Shown here in pieces: positions 8,468 through 17,570 of a stretch of 53,424 bases of DNA. The notes beneath the pieces are model-generated. The model was given only the letters and a program-made list of their open reading frames with translations, was not told the origin of the DNA and ran no database searches. The position numbers and the translations under genes were made by a program. This DNA is from Arthrobacter sp. Soil736. Its GTDB lineage: Bacteria; Actinomycetota; Actinomycetes; Actinomycetales; Micrococcaceae. Numbering within the stretch: position 1 is the stretch's first letter; each line of letters begins with the position of its first letter. The stretch lies in the NCBI RefSeq assembly GCF_001428005.1, contig NZ_LMSB01000007.1, positions 113,285 to 166,708 on the forward strand, given 5' to 3'.

Positions 8468-9646
8468 ATGCCCAAAGATATCGGCGTTGCCGTCATAGGG
8501 GCGGGCATGGCCGGCAAGGCCCATGCCGCAGCCTTCCGCACCGCGTCCGCACTGTACAACCCCGTTCTTCCGCCCATCCGGCTGGTCTCGATCGGCGACG
8601 TCAACGCCGAATTCGGCTCGCTGGCTGCCCGCCGCTTTGGCTACGAGCGCAACGACACGTCATGGCAGGCAATCGCCGAAGCCGATGACATCGACGTCGT
8701 CAGCGTGGTCATCGCCAACTCCCTCCACCGCGAAGTGGTGGAAGGACTGCTCGCCGCCGGCAAGCACGTGCTGTGCGAAAAGCCGCTGAGCGACTCACTG
8801 GAAGACGCTCGCGCCATGGCCGATGCGGCCCGTAACGCCTCCAGCATCGCCCGGATTGGCTTCACCTTCCGCCGCACCCCCGGCATCGCCTACATCCGGG
8901 ACCTCATCCGCACCGGCGTCCTCGGCAAGGTGCTACACTTCAGCGGCCGTTACTGGACCGACTACGGCTTCAGCCCGTCCGCACCCATGAGCTGGCGCTA
9001 CAAGGGCGGGCCCGGCTCCGGTGCACTTGCCGACGTCGGAAGCCACCTGGCCTACGTTTCCGAGTTCCTCTGCGGCGACATCAAGTCCATCAGCGGCGGA
9101 CGCCTGAGCACTGTGATCGGCAAGCGCCCGCTCCCGCTCGGCGCCGTCATGGGCCATGACCACGCAGCTGTCAGCGACACCTTCGAGGCTGTAGAGAACG
9201 ACGACTACGCAGCATTCAACGCAGAGTTCGAAAACGGTGCCGGCAGCTTTGAAGTTTCCCGTGTCGCCGCCGGCCACGCCAACAGCCTTAACTTCGAAGT
9301 GTTCTGCGAGAACGGTGCTGCCAAGTTCGACCAGCGCCGTCCCGCCGAAATCCAGCTCTTCCTCAACGATGGATCCGGCAACGAGAACGGCTACCGCCAG
9401 GTGATCCTCGGCCCGGGCCACCCCTACATCGCGGGCGGCCTCGCCATGGACGCCCCCGAAGTCGGCTTCGGCCAGAACGACGCGTTCGGCTACCAGGCCC
9501 GCGCGTTCCTCGAAGAGGTTGCCGGCCTCAGTGAAGAAGAATCCCTGCCCCGCTGCGCCACGTTCGACGAGGGCGTGCGCAACATGGAACTGCTCGGCGC
9601 CGTCACGGAATCCGCGCTCAATAACGGAAAGAACATCACGCTATGA
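8468..9646 (+). CDS. Gfo/Idh/MocA-family oxidoreductase (sugar or polyol dehydrogenase)
   Basis: NAD(P)-dependent dehydrogenase of 392 aa. The Rossmann motif VAVIGAGMAGKAHAAAF is at the N-terminus and the family's active-site EKP motif appears as LCEKPLSDS around residue 100. The C-terminal half is the GFO alpha/beta domain. GGAG in AAGGAGAAAACCAA precedes the ATG. Substrates in this family are inositols, sugars and sugar acids; the exact one cannot be read here. The stop overlaps the start of the TIM-barrel isomerase (ATGA), and the operon is preceded by a LacI-type operator. A paralogous dehydrogenase lies at 39782–40903, also beside an isomerase and a LacI gene. Confidence 0.9.
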   Translation: MPKDIGVAVIGAGMAGKAHAAAFRTASALYNPVLPPIRLVSIGDVNAEFGSLAARRFGYERNDTSWQAIAEADDIDVVSVVIANSLHREVVEGLLAAGKHVLCEKPLSDSLEDARAMADAARNASSIARIGFTFRRTPGIAYIRDLIRTGVLGKVLHFSGRYWTDYGFSPSAPMSWRYKGGPGSGALADVGSHLAYVSEFLCGDIKSISGGRLSTVIGKRPLPLGAVMGHDHAAVSDTFEAVENDDYAAFNAEFENGAGSFEVSRVAAGHANSLNFEVFCENGAAKFDQRRPAEIQLFLNDGSGNENGYRQVILGPGHPYIAGGLAMDAPEVGFGQNDAFGYQARAFLEEVAGLSEEESLPRCATFDEGVRNMELLGAVTESALNNGKNITL

Positions 9647-10650
9647 AACTCGGCGTCTACAACGCAATCCTGCACGACCGGCCGCTTCCCGAGGCCCTCA
9701 AGGTCATCGCGGACCTCGGGCTGACCGGCATCGAAATCAACACAGGCGGCTTCCTGCCGGCCGTCCACGTCCCCAACATGGACCAGATCCTCGAAAGCGA
9801 CGCCGCCCGCGACGACTACCTGGCGATCTTCGAGGGGACCGGCGTTTCGATTGCAGGCCTGAACTGCAACGGCAACCCGCTGCACCCGAAGCGTGAGATC
9901 GGCGAGAAACATGCCGAGGACATCCGCCGCTCCATCCGGCTGGCGCACCGGCTGGGACAGGACCGTGTGGTCACCATGTCCGGCCTGCCCGGCGGGGAAC
10001 CCGGAGCCACCGTGCCGAACTGGATCGTCAACGCCTGGAACTCGGCCGCACTGGACGTGCTCGACTACCAGTGGGGCATCGCCGCCGACTTCTGGAAGGA
10101 GACTGACCGCCTCGCCGCCGACCACGGCGTTAAGGTGGCCCTCGAACTTCACCCGCAGAACATCGTGTTCAATACGGCCGATGTCCACAAGCTCATCGAG
10201 CTCACCGGGGCGACCCATGTGGGTGTCGAGCTGGACGCCTCGCACCTGTTCTGGCAGCAGATGGACCCGGTCGCCGTGGTCCGTGAACTCGGTCCGCTGG
10301 TCTTCCAGGCCGCCGCGAAGGACGTCCGCGTCAACACCGGGAACGCCGCTCTCTACGGCGTCCTCGACAACAGCTTCCGCCGGCTCTCGCCGGAGGAGAA
10401 CCGCACCAACCTCGGCGGCGACGAGTGGGCCAACGAATGGCCCAAGAACGCGGCATGGGACTTCGTCGCCCTCGGCAAGGGCCATGACGTCGCGTACTGG
10501 ACCGAGTTCCTCCGTGCCCTTCGCGAAGTCGATCCGAACATGCTCGTCAACATCGAGCACGAAGACGTCGAACTCGGCCGCATCGAGGGCCTGGAGGTTG
10601 CCGCCAAGGTTCTCAAAGACGCCGACGCCGCCCTGAGCGTCTCGGCCTGA
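9643..10650 (+). CDS. Sugar phosphate isomerase/epimerase (AP endonuclease 2-like TIM barrel)
   Basis: TIM-barrel protein of 335 aa beginning MKLGVYNAILHDRPLPEALK, with family elements GLTGIEINTGGF, a strand carrying metal ligands (VALELHPQNIVFN), a histidine/aspartate site (THVGVELDASHLFWQQMDP) and NIEHEDVE near the end. Such enzymes (IolE, IolI, xylose isomerase-like) isomerise or epimerise keto-sugars and inosose products made by the partner dehydrogenase. Coupled to the upstream gene by ATGA overlap. A long GC-rich hairpin follows six bases after the stop. Confidence 0.88.
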   Translation: MKLGVYNAILHDRPLPEALKVIADLGLTGIEINTGGFLPAVHVPNMDQILESDAARDDYLAIFEGTGVSIAGLNCNGNPLHPKREIGEKHAEDIRRSIRLAHRLGQDRVVTMSGLPGGEPGATVPNWIVNAWNSAALDVLDYQWGIAADFWKETDRLAADHGVKVALELHPQNIVFNTADVHKLIELTGATHVGVELDASHLFWQQMDPVAVVRELGPLVFQAAAKDVRVNTGNAALYGVLDNSFRRLSPEENRTNLGGDEWANEWPKNAAWDFVALGKGHDVAYWTEFLRALREVDPNMLVNIEHEDVELGRIEGLEVAAKVLKDADAALSVSA

Positions 10651-10654
10651 CAGG

Positions 10655-10683
10655 CGTTGGGCCGCCGCCACGGCGGCCCAACG
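10655..10683 (+). terminator. GC-rich hairpin after the sugar operon
   Basis: A perfect 13-bp stem (CGTTGGGCCGCCG and its complement) with a three-base loop lies immediately after the isomerase stop. No T-tract follows, which is common for terminators in high-GC actinobacteria. Confidence 0.65.
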
Positions 10684-10842
10684 TCGGCCCAACGTCGGCG
10701 CCCGTCGGACTGCTCTCCGGCTCTCGTTTCCCCCGCACGCCGCATGCCCCTGCACCACTCACGGACCAGTATGAAGAACCCAACAAATTCACGCGTGGAC
10801 ACACTGCGCAAGTCCCCCGGCGACGTGCTAGTTTCACAAGTG

Positions 10843-11487
10843 ATGCATTTCGTCGATCCGTCCCGAGAAGTCCTGGCCGAAACCCTGTTGGCGGCCGGTC
10901 CTGACTCCCCCACGCTCTGCAGGGGCTGGAAGACCAAGGACCTGGCAGCCCACCTGTACCTCCGCGAGCGTAAGGCGGCCGTCGGGCTGGGGCTGATCAT
11001 CAAGAGCCTGTCCAGGGCGTCCGACAAAGCCACCGCCAAGCTGGCCGCGAAGATCAAGACCGCCGATGAGTACACGGAGCTGGTGAACACCTTCCGCTCG
11101 GGTCCGCCCGTCCTGTCGCCGATGAAGATCAAGGCGCTGGATGAGACCTCCAACCTCATTGAATACTTCGTCCACACGGAGGACGTCCGGCGCGCCGTCG
11201 ACCGCTGGGCACCGCGCGCCCTCGACGAAGAATACTCCGCTGCGCTGTGGGACGAACTGATCAAGCGCGCAGCCATCCTGTACCGGGGCGTCGACCTCGG
11301 CATCGTCCTGGTCCGCCCCTCGGGCCCGCGTCACGTCGCTAAACGCGCGCCCGTGTCCGTTGCCATCGTCGGCGAGCCCGGCGAGCTGCTCATGCACGCC
11401 CACGGCCGCACCCGCCATGCCCTGGTCACCTTCGAAGGCCAGCCGGACGCCGTCGCGCTCCTTCAGTCCGCCGAAGTGGGCCTCTAA
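10843..11487 (+). CDS. TIGR03085-family (mycothiol/DinB-like) metal-binding protein
   Basis: A 214-aa protein beginning MHFVDPSREVLAETLLAAGP, matching the actinobacterial TIGR03085 family, whose N-terminal helix bundle is related to mycothiol-dependent maleylpyruvate isomerase. SPTLCRGWKTKDLAAHLYLRE contains the typical tryptophan and metal-ligand histidine. Function is not established. I chose the ATG at 10843 because the family begins there; no ribosome site is visible, and TAGTTT eight bases upstream could be a -10 box of a leaderless mRNA. A GTG directly before (10840) is an alternative. It is convergent with hisF across a long hairpin. Confidence 0.8.
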   Translation: MHFVDPSREVLAETLLAAGPDSPTLCRGWKTKDLAAHLYLRERKAAVGLGLIIKSLSRASDKATAKLAAKIKTADEYTELVNTFRSGPPVLSPMKIKALDETSNLIEYFVHTEDVRRAVDRWAPRALDEEYSAALWDELIKRAAILYRGVDLGIVLVRPSGPRHVAKRAPVSVAIVGEPGELLMHAHGRTRHALVTFEGQPDAVALLQSAEVGL

Positions 11488-11499
11488 TCCGCCTCTAAG

Positions 11500-11565
11500 C
11501 CCAACTGGCTCGCATTTGTTGTCGTTTTGAACGCTCTAAACGACCACAAGTGCGAGTCAGTTGGG
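11500..11565. terminator. Long imperfect hairpin between convergent genes (bidirectional terminator, possible dispersed repeat)
   Basis: A 66-nt inverted repeat. The left arm begins CCCAACTGGCTCGCA and the right arm ends TGCGAGTCAGTTGGG; pairing continues through TTGT and GTCGTTT to a loop of about ten bases. It sits between the stops of the TIGR03085 gene and hisF. The arms differ at a few positions. I suspect related copies occur elsewhere in such genomes. Confidence 0.7.
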
Positions 11566-11575
11566 ATGGAACGAG

Positions 11576-12352
11576 TCAGCGGACTTCGAACCCGGCCTCT
11601 CGGATTGCGGCCTTGACCTGCGACATCATGTCGTCCGGGCCCCAGTGGAAAATCGACGCGGCCAGCACGGCGTCCGCACCGGCCTGCACTGCGGGCGCGA
11701 AGTGCGCAGGCTCGCCGGCACCGCCGGAGGCGATGATCGGAACCTTGACTGCGGCCCGGACCAGCCGGATGAGCTCGAGGTCGAATCCGTCCTTGGTGCC
11801 GTCGGCGTCAATCGAGTTGAGCAGGATTTCCCCGACGCCGCGGTCGGCAGCTTCCTTCGCCCAGGCGACGGCGTCGATTCCGGTGCCCTGGCGGCCGCCG
11901 TGCGTGGTGACCTCAAAGCCCGACGGCGTGGGCTGGGAACCGGGGCGCGTGCGGCGGGCGTCCACGGACAGCACCAGCACCTGGGAACCGAAATGGCGGG
12001 TGATCTCGTCGATGACATCCGGCCGGGCCACGGCTGCCGTGTTGATGGAGGCCTTGTCCGCGCCAAAGCGGAGCAGCTTGTCCACCTCGGCCACGCCGCG
12101 GACGCCGCCGCCGACGGTCAGCGGAATGAACACTTCCTCAGCGGTGCGCCGGACGACGTCGAACGTGGTTTCCCGGTTCCCCGACGATGCGGTCACGTCT
12201 AGGAAGGTCAGTTCGTCCGCGCCGGCGTTGTCGTAACGGTGCGCCAGCTCCACGGGGTCTCCGGCATCGCGGAGCCCTTCGAAGTTGATGCCCTTGACCA
12301 CGCGGCCGGCATCAACGTCCAGGCACGGGATGACGCGGACGGCTACAGCCAT
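11576..12352 (-). CDS. hisF: Imidazole glycerol phosphate synthase cyclase subunit
   Basis: HisF, 258 aa, takes ammonia from HisH to close the imidazole ring, giving IGP and AICAR in histidine biosynthesis. The (beta/alpha)8 signatures are complete: [20 protein letters not shown] with catalytic Asp, [48 protein letters not shown] with the second catalytic Asp, and IIASGGAG. HisG lies 68 nt upstream on the same strand, hisE beyond it. hisH and hisA are not adjacent. The gene sits about 7 kb from a histidine degradation locus. Confidence 0.96.
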   Translation of the reverse strand: MAVAVRVIPCLDVDAGRVVKGINFEGLRDAGDPVELAHRYDNAGADELTFLDVTASSGNRETTFDVVRRTAEEVFIPLTVGGGVRGVAEVDKLLRFGADKASINTAAVARPDVIDEITRHFGSQVLVLSVDARRTRPGSQPTPSGFEVTTHGGRQGTGIDAVAWAKEAADRGVGEILLNSIDADGTKDGFDLELIRLVRAAVKVPIIASGGAGEPAHFAPAVQAGADAVLAASIFHWGPDDMMSQVKAAIREAGFEVR

Positions 12353-12420
12353 GACTTCTCCTGTTGTACTGCAGAGGTGTGCTTTTGGACTGCCGGCGGG
12401 GCGGCGTGGGAGGAAGCGGG

Positions 12421-13281
12421 TCAGATCCGGCAGGCGTGGATGCTGCTGACCAGGATCGCGCGGGCGCCGAGGTCGTACAGCTCATCCATGATCCGGTTGG
12501 TTTCCTTCTTGGGCACCATGGACCGGACGGCAACCCATTCCGAATCGCGCAGCGGCGAAACCGTGGGCGACTCGAGTCCGGGGGTAAGTGCGGCAGCCTG
12601 TTCGACAAGTTCCTTGCGGATGTCGTAGTCCATCAGCACGTACTGGCGCGCCACGAGGACACCCTGGAGGCGGCGGATCAGGACTTCGATTTCCTTCGCC
12701 GTGCCGTTCGCGGCGCCACCCTCGCCGGTACGGCGGATGAGGACGGCCTCGGACTTGAGGATGGGCTCGCCGAAGATCTCCATGCCGGCGGCCTTGAGCG
12801 TGTTGCCGGTTTCGACGACGTCGGCAATCGCGTCAGCGACGCCGAGCCGGACGGAGGACTCCACGGCTCCGTCCAGGCGGACCACCCTGGCCTTGATGCC
12901 GCGGTCCGCCAGGTAGTCGCGCAGGAGGCCGTCGTAGCTGGTGGCGAGGCGCTTGCCCTCGAGTTCCTCCACACTGGAGAAATCGCCGATCGGGCCGGCG
13001 AAACGGAAGGTGGAGGCGGCAAAGCCGAGCGGAAGCAGTTCCTCCGCTTCAACCTGCGCGTCCAGGAGGAGATCGCGGCCGGTGATGCCGACGTCGAGCG
13101 TTCCCTGCCCCACGTACACGGCGATGTCGCGGGGGCGGAGGAAGAAGAATTCAATGTCATTGTCCGGGTCCACCATGACCAGCTCGCGGCTGTCACGGCG
13201 CTGGCGGTAACCGGCCTCGGAGAGCATGGCGGAGGCGGCTTCGGACAGGGATCCCTTATTGGGTACGGCTACACGCAGCAT
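12421..13281 (-). CDS. hisG: ATP phosphoribosyltransferase, long form
   Basis: First and rate-limiting enzyme of histidine synthesis, joining ATP and PRPP; 286 aa with the N-terminus [20 protein letters not shown]. The PRPP loop region is [21 protein letters not shown] ([15 protein letters not shown]). At 286 aa it is the long form with a C-terminal ACT-like domain ([15 protein letters not shown] then [39 protein letters not shown]), which binds histidine for feedback inhibition and makes HisZ unnecessary. hisE lies 57 nt upstream; hisG–hisE pairing is usual in actinobacteria. Confidence 0.96.
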   Translation of the reverse strand: MLRVAVPNKGSLSEAASAMLSEAGYRQRRDSRELVMVDPDNDIEFFFLRPRDIAVYVGQGTLDVGITGRDLLLDAQVEAEELLPLGFAASTFRFAGPIGDFSSVEELEGKRLATSYDGLLRDYLADRGIKARVVRLDGAVESSVRLGVADAIADVVETGNTLKAAGMEIFGEPILKSEAVLIRRTGEGGAANGTAKEIEVLIRRLQGVLVARQYVLMDYDIRKELVEQAAALTPGLESPTVSPLRDSEWVAVRSMVPKKETNRIMDELYDLGARAILVSSIHACRI

Positions 13282-13338
13282 TGGAGGTCTTTCTGGGGTT
13301 GGAAGTCTTGGATCAGCAAACGGGCCACGCGGACGCGG

Positions 13339-13602
13339 CTACAGATGCTTGTAGACGTCTTCCAGGCTGAGTCCTTTTGCAAGCATCAGAACCTGCAGGT
13401 GGTACAGGAGCTGCGAGATCTCTTCGGCGGCGGCGTCGTCGGATTCGTACTCCGCAGCCATCCAGACTTCGGCTGCTTCCTCCACGACTTTCTTGCCGAT
13501 GCCGTGGATTCCGGACTCCAACTCGGCAACGGTGCGGGAGCCCTCCGGACGGGTGGCTGCCTTCTCACTGAGCTCTGCGAACAGCGTCTCGAAATTCTTC
13601 AC
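13339..13602 (-). CDS. hisE: Phosphoribosyl-ATP pyrophosphatase
   Basis: HisE, 87 aa, hydrolyses PR-ATP to PR-AMP, step two of histidine synthesis. All-alpha NTP pyrophosphatase with the metal-binding acidic helix [17 protein letters not shown] and [20 protein letters not shown]. The GTG at 13602 is chosen because the family begins there ([15 protein letters not shown]) and GGAGG is close before it; a longer in-frame reading adds 26 unrelated residues. It stands alone, not fused to HisI, and precedes hisG. Confidence 0.94.
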   Translation of the reverse strand: MKNFETLFAELSEKAATRPEGSRTVAELESGIHGIGKKVVEEAAEVWMAAEYESDDAAAEEISQLLYHLQVLMLAKGLSLEDVYKHL

Positions 13603-13657
13603 GCCCTCCAGCCTACTTGCTCCGGGCCGGACGCCGCCTGTCGGGCGCTTGCATGAC

Positions 13658-13710
13658 GGCGGGGATGTGAGCGAATACACACGGTGCGCGTGTCCGCCTC
13701 CATCCCCGCC
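13658..13710 (-). terminator. Predicted terminator of the rib operon
   Basis: GGCGGGGATG (13658–13667) pairs with CATCCCCGCC (13701–13710), and a small inner hairpin (ACAC…GTGT) lies in the 33-nt loop. It falls between the ribH stop and the hisE start on the minus strand. Confidence 0.55.
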
Positions 13711-13717
13711 GGGCGTA

Positions 13718-14200
13718 TCAGTACTGCTTGAGCAGCAGTGCGGTGGTCAGCGCGGCGGTGGCTGCCTCGTGCCCCTTGTCTTCGGATGAGCCCGGCAGTC
13801 CGGCCCGGTCCAGGCCCTGCTGTTCGGTGTCGCACGTCAGTACGCCAAACCCGACCGGGACGCCGGTGTTGACGCTGACGTCGGTGAGTCCCGACGTCGC
13901 GGCCTGGCAGACGTAGTCAAAGTGCGGCGTTCCGCCGCGGATGACGACGCCGAGGGCAACGACGGCGTCGAAGTGCGGTGCCAGCCGCGCGGCGGCCACG
14001 GGAAGCTCGAAGCTGCCCGGCACGCGGACGACAGTGGGCTCGTTGATGCCCGCGTCCTTGGCGGCCCGGAGGGCTCCGTCCAGGAGCCCGTCCATGATCT
14101 GGGTGTGCCAGCTGGCGGCAACAATGGCCAGCTTCAGCTGCGACGTCTCCGCAGGGTTGAGGGTGGTGAGGTCGATCTGGGGTGCGCCGTGTCCGCTCAT
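13718..14200 (-). CDS. ribH: 6,7-dimethyl-8-ribityllumazine synthase
   Basis: Lumazine synthase, 160 aa, condenses the RibA-derived pyrimidine with the RibB product; usually a pentameric or 60-subunit shell. Key stretches are [21 protein letters not shown] (substrate Trp/His region), [38 protein letters not shown] with the catalytic His, and [22 protein letters not shown]. It is the last gene of the rib operon, 18 nt after ribA. Confidence 0.96.
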   Translation of the reverse strand: MSGHGAPQIDLTTLNPAETSQLKLAIVAASWHTQIMDGLLDGALRAAKDAGINEPTVVRVPGSFELPVAAARLAPHFDAVVALGVVIRGGTPHFDYVCQAATSGLTDVSVNTGVPVGFGVLTCDTEQQGLDRAGLPGSSEDKGHEAATAALTTALLLKQY

Positions 14201-14218
14201 AAAGTGATCCTGATCCGT

Positions 14219-14920
14219 TCAGTCTTGTTCGTGTTCAAAAGTGTTTGTGCCGCTGCCGGGCACTCCTGCGGTCTGGGCGTCCAGGGTGAGCAGGTGGTCC
14301 ATGCGGTCCTTCTTGGTCTGCAGGTACCGGATGTTCTGTTCCCGGGAGGGCACTTCAGTGGGGACCATCTCCACCACCGTCACGCCGGCCTTGGCAAGGC
14401 GGTTCTGTTTGTCCGGATTGTTGCTCAGCAGCCGGATCTCATGCATGCCCATCTCGGCCAGGATCTGCGCAGCGGCGTTGTAGCACCGCGCGTCAACCGG
14501 CAGTCCCAGCTGTTCGTTAGCCTCGACGGTGTCGAAGCCGGCCTCCTGCAGGGCGTAGGCCTTGATCTTGTTGGCCAGGCCGATTCCGCGGCCTTCCTGG
14601 CCGCGGAGGTACAGGAGGGTTCCGCCGTTCTCTTCGATCAGCTCAAGGGCGTACGCAAGCTGCTCGCCGCAATCGCAACGGTAGGAGCCGAAGACGTCCC
14701 CGGTCAGGCATTCCGAATGCAGACGCACCAGGGGTGCCTTGCCGTCCTTGGGAGGGTTGGGTGAGCTGACCGCGAGGTGCTCTGCGCCCGTAACCAGATC
14801 GGTCCATGCCTGCGTCACGAAGTTCCCGAACGCACCGGGCAGCTGGACCACGGGGCCGGCACTCACGGGATGCGGTGTCCGCCCGTTGCTGCTGGCCTCC
14901 GTTGCTTGAGATGCCGTCAT
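14219..14920 (-). CDS. ribA: GTP cyclohydrolase II (stand-alone)
   Basis: Opens the GTP imidazole ring to start riboflavin synthesis; 233 aa. The zinc site is in HSECLTGDVFGSYRCDCGEQL, the catalytic segment is YLRGQEGRGIGLANKIKAYALQ and LPVDARCYNAAAQIL follows. Most actinobacteria carry a fused RibBA; here the cyclohydrolase is a separate gene translationally coupled to ribB by ATGA overlap (14917–14920), so the two products should still be made in equal amounts. The C-terminal tail after the conserved NIRYLQTKKDRMDHLL is short and variable. Confidence 0.95.
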   Translation of the reverse strand: MTASQATEASSNGRTPHPVSAGPVVQLPGAFGNFVTQAWTDLVTGAEHLAVSSPNPPKDGKAPLVRLHSECLTGDVFGSYRCDCGEQLAYALELIEENGGTLLYLRGQEGRGIGLANKIKAYALQEAGFDTVEANEQLGLPVDARCYNAAAQILAEMGMHEIRLLSNNPDKQNRLAKAGVTVVEMVPTEVPSREQNIRYLQTKKDRMDHLLTLDAQTAGVPGSGTNTFEHEQD

Positions 14921-15630
14921 CGTCTTGCTCCTTCTCCGGCCGGACTCGCTTCCGGACTGCTCTCCTGTGAAGATACACGGTCGTTAGCCTCCAGGTAGGC
15001 CACGAGGTCCTCAATCGAAATCAAGGGGCAACCGTGCTCGGCGGCGAAAACCCGCAGGCCATCCAGCCGCATCATTTCGCCGTCGTCGTACACAACCTCG
15101 GCGATCACGCCCACCGGTTCCAGTCCGGCAAGCCGGCATAGTTCCACGGCCGCCTCGGTGTGGCCGGGGCGTTCACGCACTCCCCCCTTAACGGCCCGCA
15201 GCGGAAAAATATGCCCGGGGCGCGTCAGGTTGTCCGGGCCGCTGGCCGGATCGGCGATGATCCGGGCAGTCAGCGCCCGGTCCGTTGCCGAGATGCCGGT
15301 GCTTACTCCCGTGGCGGCGTCGCACGAGACGGTGTAGGCGGTGCCCTTGGCGTCCTCGTTGACCTGCACCATGGGAGGCAGTGCCAGGGCGTCGGCGCGC
15401 GGACCGTCCAGCGGAACGCAGATGACGCCAGAGCTGTAACGGATGGTCCATCCCATCAGGGCCGGAGTGGCATGCTGCGCCGCGAAGATGATGTCCCCCT
15501 CGTTTTCGCGGTCCTCATTGTCCACTACCAGCACGGGCCGCCCTGCCGCCATCGCCCGGACTGCGTCCTCGATCGGATCAAGGGTCAGGGTGCCCGATAC
15601 GGCCGGGTCAAGCCTTGCCGCCGCGCTCAC
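14917..15630 (-). CDS. ribB: 3,4-dihydroxy-2-butanone 4-phosphate synthase (stand-alone)
   Basis: Makes the four-carbon unit of riboflavin from ribulose 5-phosphate; 237 aa. Core motif VLVVDNEDRENEGDIIFAAQ carries the acidic metal and substrate residues, and RPGHIFPLRAVKGGVRERPGHTEAAVELCRLAGL the conserved histidines and cysteine. The start overlaps the ribE stop by four bases and the stop overlaps ribA. The downstream pentose-phosphate epimerase gene rpe lies on the other side of the operon. Confidence 0.95.
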   Translation of the reverse strand: MSAAARLDPAVSGTLTLDPIEDAVRAMAAGRPVLVVDNEDRENEGDIIFAAQHATPALMGWTIRYSSGVICVPLDGPRADALALPPMVQVNEDAKGTAYTVSCDAATGVSTGISATDRALTARIIADPASGPDNLTRPGHIFPLRAVKGGVRERPGHTEAAVELCRLAGLEPVGVIAEVVYDDGEMMRLDGLRVFAAEHGCPLISIEDLVAYLEANDRVSSQESSPEASPAGEGARR

Positions 15631-16268
15631 TGCTGGTCCTCCGCAACTTCGGCGCCGCGCCCGCTGAATGCCAGCAGGCGTTCGGTGTACTTTGCGAGCA
15701 CGTCAACCTCCAGGTTCACCCTGCTGCCGGCAGCCTTTGCGCCCAGGCCGGTATCGGCGAGGGTGGTGGGAATGAGGCCAACTTCGAACCAGGGGGCAGT
15801 TTCGGCAGCGGGGCTGACGGCGGTGACGGTGAGGGAAACGCCGTCAATGGCGATTGACCCCTTTTCCGCGATGTAGCGTGCGAGCCGCAGCGGCACACCG
15901 AACCGCAGCCGCTCCCAGTTTCCCTGGGGTTCGCGCTCGAGGAGTTCGCCGACCCCGTCCACGTGCCCCTGCACCACGTGTCCGTCGAGGCGGCCGCCTG
16001 CCGGGACACAGCGCTCCAGATTGACGGCGTCACCCGCGGAAAGTTCACCGATGGTGCTGCGGACGAGGGTCTCCCCCATGACATCCACGCTGAAATCCTT
16101 GCCGTCGATGGCCGTGGCCGTGAGGCACACGCCGTTGACGGCGATGGATCCGCCCAGCGGCAGCCCGTCAGCGGTTCCGGGGGCGTGCAGGCGCAACGTT
16201 GCGCTCGTGTCGCCGTTCCGGTCCACGGACAGGACCTTCCCCTGTTCGGCAATAATTCCGGTGAACAT
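15627..16268 (-). CDS. ribE: Riboflavin synthase, alpha chain
   Basis: Dismutates two lumazines to riboflavin; 213 aa with the internal two-fold lumazine-binding repeat. The first barrel begins MFTGIIAEQGKVLSV and contains GSIAVNGVCLTA; the second has DGHVVQGHVDGVGELL and GSIAIDGVSLTVTAV. Called ribE or ribC depending on the naming scheme. Overlaps ribD at its start (TGATG) and ribB at its end. Confidence 0.96.
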   Translation of the reverse strand: MFTGIIAEQGKVLSVDRNGDTSATLRLHAPGTADGLPLGGSIAVNGVCLTATAIDGKDFSVDVMGETLVRSTIGELSAGDAVNLERCVPAGGRLDGHVVQGHVDGVGELLEREPQGNWERLRFGVPLRLARYIAEKGSIAIDGVSLTVTAVSPAAETAPWFEVGLIPTTLADTGLGAKAAGSRVNLEVDVLAKYTERLLAFSGRGAEVAEDQQ

Positions 16269-17428
16269 CAGTAGCCTCCCATGGCTGTGCCCGCTGTTGC
16301 GCGGGCCGGTAGTGAATCGGTTGAGGTTGACTGGGCCGCCGACGGCGGCTGCGTTGTTTCATGGGGTCCGGTCGCCGTTTCCGGCAGCAGGTGCAGCCGC
16401 AGGTCCCTGCCCAGCAGCTGGACCGCGCCGCCGGAGGCGGCATCCCACTCCCAGCGCTGGGCCCCGGCAAGCGTTCCGATGCCCAGTCCGTTGAGGGCGG
16501 GCGTCCCGGAACCAAGCAGCGTGGGCGCCAGATAGACGATGAGTTCGTCCACGAGTCCTTCGCCGAGGAAGGCGCTCAAGATCCTGGATCCGCCCTCCAC
16601 CATGACGTGCCGCGCGCCTGCCGCAAACAGCTGGGCCAAGGCTTCATGGGGATCCCGCGTGGGCAGGTGCAGGACCTTGCCGTCGTCACCGCGCACCGCG
16701 GCGTCCGCCGGAACGTCGCGAAGCCCCATGACGGCCCGCAGCGGCTGTTCGCCCGAGGCATCGCCGTTGGCGTCCCTCGCCGTGAGCCGCGGGTCGTCCA
16801 CCAGGACTGTCTGCGTGCCGACGAGGATGGCGTCGATCCGGCGCCGGGTGGCGTGGTTGTCGGCCAGCGATTCCGGGCAGGAAATCCACTGGCTCGTTCC
16901 GTCCTCGGCAGCTATGCGGCTGTCCAGGGTCTGGGCAATGTGCAGCGTGACGAAGGGGCGCTTCGCCTCGACGGCCTGGAACCAGCGGCGGTTCAGTTCG
17001 AATGCACGCTCGGCTGCCAGTCCGCTGCGCACACTGACGCCGGCGTTGCGGAGGGTGGCAGCCCCGCCGGCTGCGGGATCGTGGGGGTCATCGACGGCGT
17101 AGACGACGCTGGTTATTCCGGCGTCGATGATCGCCTGCGCGCAGGGTCCCGTGCGGCCAACGTGGTTGCAGGGTTCGAGCGTGACCACCATGGTTGCCCC
17201 GCGAAGATCCACGCCGGTGCTGATCGCCGTCGCAATCGCATCGGCTTCGGCGTGGGCGGTGCCCGCTCCCCGGTGGTAGCCCGTCACCAGATGCCTGCCG
17301 TCAGGACCGACGACGACGGCCCCCACCAAGGGATTGGCACCGCGCGGCCCCTGCAGGGCGGCGTCCAAGGCTTCGTCCATCGCGGCGGTTTCGGCGGCGC
17401 TGAAGACGTGGATCGGCTGGCTGCCCAC
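16268..17428 (-). CDS. ribD: Bifunctional riboflavin deaminase/reductase
   Basis: RibD, 386 aa: an N-terminal cytidine-deaminase-like zinc domain (GYHRGAGTAHAEADAI; TLEPCNHVGRTGPCAQAI) and a C-terminal DHFR-like reductase (VTLHIAQTLDSRIAAEDGTSQWI; HVMVEGGSRILSAFL). First gene of the rib operon, behind the FMN riboswitch. The GTG at 17428 overlaps by one base the stop of a 13-codon leader ORF and has only GGCGG as a ribosome site; an ATG at 17380 (MDEALDAAL) is a second possibility. Confidence 0.94.
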   Translation of the reverse strand: MGSQPIHVFSAAETAAMDEALDAALQGPRGANPLVGAVVVGPDGRHLVTGYHRGAGTAHAEADAIATAISTGVDLRGATMVVTLEPCNHVGRTGPCAQAIIDAGITSVVYAVDDPHDPAAGGAATLRNAGVSVRSGLAAERAFELNRRWFQAVEAKRPFVTLHIAQTLDSRIAAEDGTSQWISCPESLADNHATRRRIDAILVGTQTVLVDDPRLTARDANGDASGEQPLRAVMGLRDVPADAAVRGDDGKVLHLPTRDPHEALAQLFAAGARHVMVEGGSRILSAFLGEGLVDELIVYLAPTLLGSGTPALNGLGIGTLAGAQRWEWDAASGGAVQLLGRDLRLHLLPETATGPHETTQPPSAAQSTSTDSLPARATAGTAMGGY

Positions 17429-17469
17429 TATGAAACCGCCAGATCCGGCGACACGGTACGAGTGTCCAT
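17428..17469 (-). CDS. Short leader ORF before ribD (13 codons)
   Basis: ATG at 17469 encodes MDTRTVSPDLAVS and ends with TAG whose last base is the G of the ribD GTG start. Its own ribosome site (GGAAGGAA) is 13 or so bases away, longer than ideal. The stop–start overlap suggests ribD may be translated by coupling; whether the peptide is made is unknown. Confidence 0.35.
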   Translation of the reverse strand: MDTRTVSPDLAVS

Positions 17470-17570
17470 GCGAGTGTGTCGTTCCTTCCCTCTAGAGCCT
17501 CTATGGCTCCGGGGGTATACGACAGCGAAATGCTGCGACGTCCGTGGGACGTCACAAAATACAGCTGTAC

